In this document: positions 61,149-64,000 of the stretch, piece after piece
Layout: each line of letters opens with the position of its first letter
Numbering within the stretch: the stretch's first letter is position 1
NCBI GenBank assembly: GCA_038503035.1
Contig: JAVSML010024609.1
Coordinates: 8,214-72,213, forward strand
DNA: 64,000 bases
From: Crocodylus rhombifer
Taxonomy: Eukaryota > Chordata > Crocodylia > Crocodylidae
Direction of reading: 5' to 3'
The notes under the pieces: generated by a model
What the model was told of the DNA's origin: nothing
Databases searched by the model: none
Seen by the model: the letters and a program-made list of their open reading frames with translations, nothing else
Program-made: the position numbers and the translations under genes

Positions 61149-61602
61149 GGGTGCATCTACACATGAGCTTTACTGTGGAGTTGGCTAATTAGCTCTGCAG
61201 TAAAGCATCACAGTCTATACCCGCGCCGGTATTAGGGCGCAGTAAATTAATTAACTCCACCTTAGGATAGAGCTGTTGAGAACAGTACTATCCTACAGCA
61301 GAGTAATTTACTCCACTGAAACGCACATGTAGACAGTGACAGGGGCTGGCTGGGGCTCAAGGGTGCTAAAGTGCAGGGGGCTACTTGCTGCCTAGCCCCA
61401 CACTTTAGCACCCTTTTGCCTCAGCCAACCCCTCTGCTGTCTAATACTGCCACTCAGAGCCTGGGGCTGACTCCCCTGATTTTTCCTGCTCCGCCCCATC
61501 TCAAAGTGCTGTAGTCAAAGACTCACATGTAAACGCTGCACCCAGGAGGAGTTTTCTCTGGTACAGGTTATCACATCACCTTTGGCATATATAGATGCAC
61601 CC
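61149..61602. mobile_element. second non-autonomous DNA element with related ends
   Basis: The left end GGGTGCATCTACACATGAGC and the right end, inverted, GGGTGCATCTATATATGCCA share their first about 11 bases and several more after. The terminus GGTGCATCTACAC is also the right end of the neighbouring element (60844-61098), which suggests related transposase recognition. The interior includes a TTTACTGTGGAG / GCAGAGTAATTTACTCCA pair. No coding capacity. Confidence 0.65.
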
Positions 61603-61638
61603 AGTTTGAGCAAGGATTGCAAAAGGAACTTGTACCCC

Positions 61639-62000
61639 ACTGTAACAAGGTAGTCTGCTCATTTAAGGAGGAGCAGTCAGTCCTGTTACAAGAGCTCAGC
61701 TGTGGGGTATTTGGGCAAGGATGGAGTATTCCAGTGGAAGCTTTACAAGCACCCAGAAGAGCAAGGCCAAGGGAGAGGAGGAAGCAAGCTTTGAAGGCAG
61801 TAGCTGACTGGAAGGAGCAGACCAGGCTCCCATGCTGAAGCCAGAGCAGAAACAGGTTATTATCTGGGAGAGGACAGAGGAGTTTTCTTTATTCATTTAA
61901 TTAAAGACTGCCCTTTGCTTTGGAGCAGTGGCTCGGGAGCTCCTCAGGGAGTTAATCCTCCTGCACAAGCCAGCAGGTAAAGTGACTGGTTTATATCCGC
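61639..62000 (+). repeat. possible solo LTR remnant
   Basis: Starts TGTAACAAGGTAGTCTGCTC, contains a TTAATTAAAGACTGCCC segment (ATTAAA-type poly(A) signal) and purine-rich sequence before it, an arrangement seen in LTRs. No matching second LTR, primer site, clear CA end or target duplication was found, so this is weak. Confidence 0.25.
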
Positions 62001-63599
62001 TGAGCAATGTAGTTATTTATGTCGGCCCAGCTCACAAAAGATATGAGACTGTCAGACTCAGTTACTGAGTAATGACTCAGGACTTTAACACTGGAAGGCC
62101 TTGATTCTGTCTTTGAAGTTAGCTACAGTAAAGACATTTTGCCACAAGGAGGCACTTGACCTGATGTTGCTGCAAAATACATACAAGCAGGCATTATTCC
62201 TCCTACACCTCCCTGGTCCCAGTCATCCTGGATGTGCTTCTGATTTGGATGCACCAACATCTTTTTTAAAAGGGGTAAGCTTTATTAATACAACTTCTTG
62301 ATCCATGTTTCTTACCATCTTAATGGATGGTCTCTTGTGAATCCAAACTGGTGGAAATGAAAGATATGAGCACTGAGCAACTGGAGGCTGCGTCCTGAAA
62401 GGAACCTGAAGAGCGGCATAAATGATGTAACTGATGAAGCTTTCCCGAGAGACATATATTGCAACTTTCCAGAGGTTTTAAAGCAAGTCAAAGTGTGTTT
62501 CTACAATGAGCTATTTCTTAGGATCGTAGGAAATCAGGCTTAAAGGAACCTCAACTTCTCTTGAGTGCAAAGGGAAACCTATCTGAATTTTCCATATAAC
62601 CAAATGATCAAAGGTTTTGTTGATTGAGTTGAAGAGATCACTTGTTTTTAACATTTTTTCCAACAGTCATGGAAGTTTTAAGGATTAACCTTGAGCATGT
62701 ACTCCTAGCTTCTGATATGGATTTATTTTTCGGTTGTGCCAAACTTAATTAAAAATGTCACGAGAACAGATTTTCTTATGAATTTCTCCTGGTTCTTCCT
62801 GCTTGAGTTCCAAAAAGGACAGTTTTTCTAGCGGTATTTTGGCATGTCTGATTCTGGTCCTAGCCAGACATGCAATAATACCCATTTGGGTGGCAGAGAA
62901 AACACTCGTTACAATTTAGGAAGCAAAATACATTTCTATTTAAAATTATTCTTATTTTATCAGAACCAGCTGGTCCTACATTTAATCTTGAGTTTCTCAT
63001 TTTAAGCAAAATGTTCATTTATTGTAGATGAATAGCTGGAGTGCTTGGCAATACTGAGTGGTTTCCATTTTGCTACTGATTGATTTGACAGTTCATGGCT
63101 GTAGGTGCTGTATGAATTATCTTCCTTATGTTAAGTTTTAGGGGGAAAATATCTCTTCCTTGTTGTAAAATACCCTGCACCAGGAGTTTTAATAGTATCA
63201 GTTGGCTTCTTTTTCTCCCATTCTTATTGATTTTTTTTTTTACATTCCATTTTCCTTCAGTATAGTTGAGGCATAGTATCCATGTTTCCCTTGTTAAGGA
63301 ATACGATTTTTCTAACTAGTTCCAGAAATATTTTTGCTGAATTTGTAGACAGTACTTTCTTAATTTGGAGTGAAGGGGAAAAAAGGAGAGTTCTGCCTTA
63401 AGTTTTTGATCCACTTTTCCCCCAAGATGAGGATAAAAGAATGGCTGCATTACTAGCTGAGGAATACGGGGACTTTGGGATCCAGCAATGGTACTGAGAA
63501 AGTGGACATATTTGTGGTAGCATCTCCCTAATCTTATTAAGAAAGAGTAAGAGCAGTTTTAAGATATGTGACCCTTTGCTTCATTGGAGCTGGTATTAG

Positions 63600-63705
63600 T
63601 GCTAGATGCTTTCTATCTAATAAAAGATATCAGACTTACCCAAAGAACCTTGTCTGCCTATGTCCTTAGACCAACATGGTTACAACCTACACTCATGAGA
63701 GATGC
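63600..63705 (+). repeat. dispersed reptile repeat fragment
   Basis: Contains CTAATAAAAGATATCAGAC, TTACCCAAAGAACCTTGTCT and CCAACATGGTTACAAC. The first phrases recur at 23676-23706 and in weaker form at 53855-53886 and, for the last phrase, near 46980-47020, so this is a family with several copies in the window. Confidence 0.55.
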
Positions 63706-64000
63706 TTTCTACCATTTTCTTAATGTTAATTTTTGCTTTAGTATGACCAACAGTAGATTAAGAAGTGTTCCGGGTTAAAATGATCCCCTGGAGAAAACAG
63801 AAGTTCACTGGTGGTTCCAGGGGCGGAGGAATCTACCTGCTGGCTGTGAGCCTGCAGCCCTAGCAATGGCCCCTCCTCACTGTGAGGCTGCAAACTTTTC
63901 AGAATGGGAGGGGGGGAAGAGAGAGAGAGCTCATTCCAGGGGCTCCTCCGCTGGTACTGGAGGGTGGGATAGGTAAATTGGAGCCCCACCACCTTGGCGG

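Larger units (their letters stand above)
48436..64000 (+). other. PCLO: PCLO intron (long form), no exon recognised
   Basis: Downstream exons of the long form, including C2B, were looked for by their characteristic phrases and not found, so they should lie beyond the window. Contents: inverted-repeat elements at 51396-51574 and 60844-61602, CR1 pieces at 54620-54725 and 55912-57985, an LTR-like stretch at 61639-62000 (weak) and a dispersed repeat at 63600-63705. Confidence 0.65.

Noticed and set aside
1..64000. CRISPR arrays, tRNA or rRNA genes, bacterial operons
   Set aside because: None seen; spliced vertebrate gene structure and retroelements explain the window.

Overview
This is vertebrate nuclear DNA, most likely from a reptile of the archosaur/turtle lineage, with a crocodilian as my best guess. 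The evidence is one nearly full-length CR1 retrotransposon with few lesions, at least four further CR1 fragments, several non-autonomous DNA transposons, old MIR-type SINE remnants, AT-rich introns of kilobase size and GT-AG splice sites. The species call is inference. No bacterial or viral gene was recognised.

The single host gene is PCLO (Piccolo, the giant presynaptic active-zone scaffold) on the + strand. Ten consecutive exons were found at 9814-9922, 10560-10627, 11801-12012, 21757-21807, 23982-24112, 25878-25904, 31919-32012, 42012-42083, 44820-45000 and 47266-47460. They encode the second half of the PDZ domain, a Ser/Pro-rich linker, the whole C2A domain and the Ser/Gln-rich segment after it. 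All nine junctions keep frame. The first part of the PDZ and all earlier exons lie upstream of the window, and the C2B exons lie downstream. Exon 25878-25904 is a 27-nt microexon inside C2A, matching the known nine-residue alternative insert. Reading through the last donor gives a short C-terminus with a stop at 47475-47477, matching the known Piccolo form that ends after C2A.

Layout: 1-4045 is a CR1 LINE in + orientation: ORF1 with an SGNH/GDSL esterase domain, ORF2 with endonuclease and reverse transcriptase, and a short 3' tail. From 4046 to the end everything is PCLO exons and introns. Introns hold further CR1 copies (35172-36710 and 55912-57985 on the - strand; 3'-tail scraps near 24600 and 54630), hAT-like elements (5735-6086; 30041-30650 with 8-bp target duplication), C-rich and G-rich repeat blocks (12729-14752), a tandem array of hairpin-bearing units (15567-16425), a cluster of short inverted-repeat elements (60844-61602), MIR remnants and simple repeats.

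Nothing here looks like a new gene system. The most interesting items are the PCLO C2A microexon with its pyrimidine/TGC-rich upstream context, the alternative PCLO terminus with a plausible poly(A) site, the hairpin-unit array, nested insertions in ancient repeats, and a perfect 31-bp inverted repeat in an intron.
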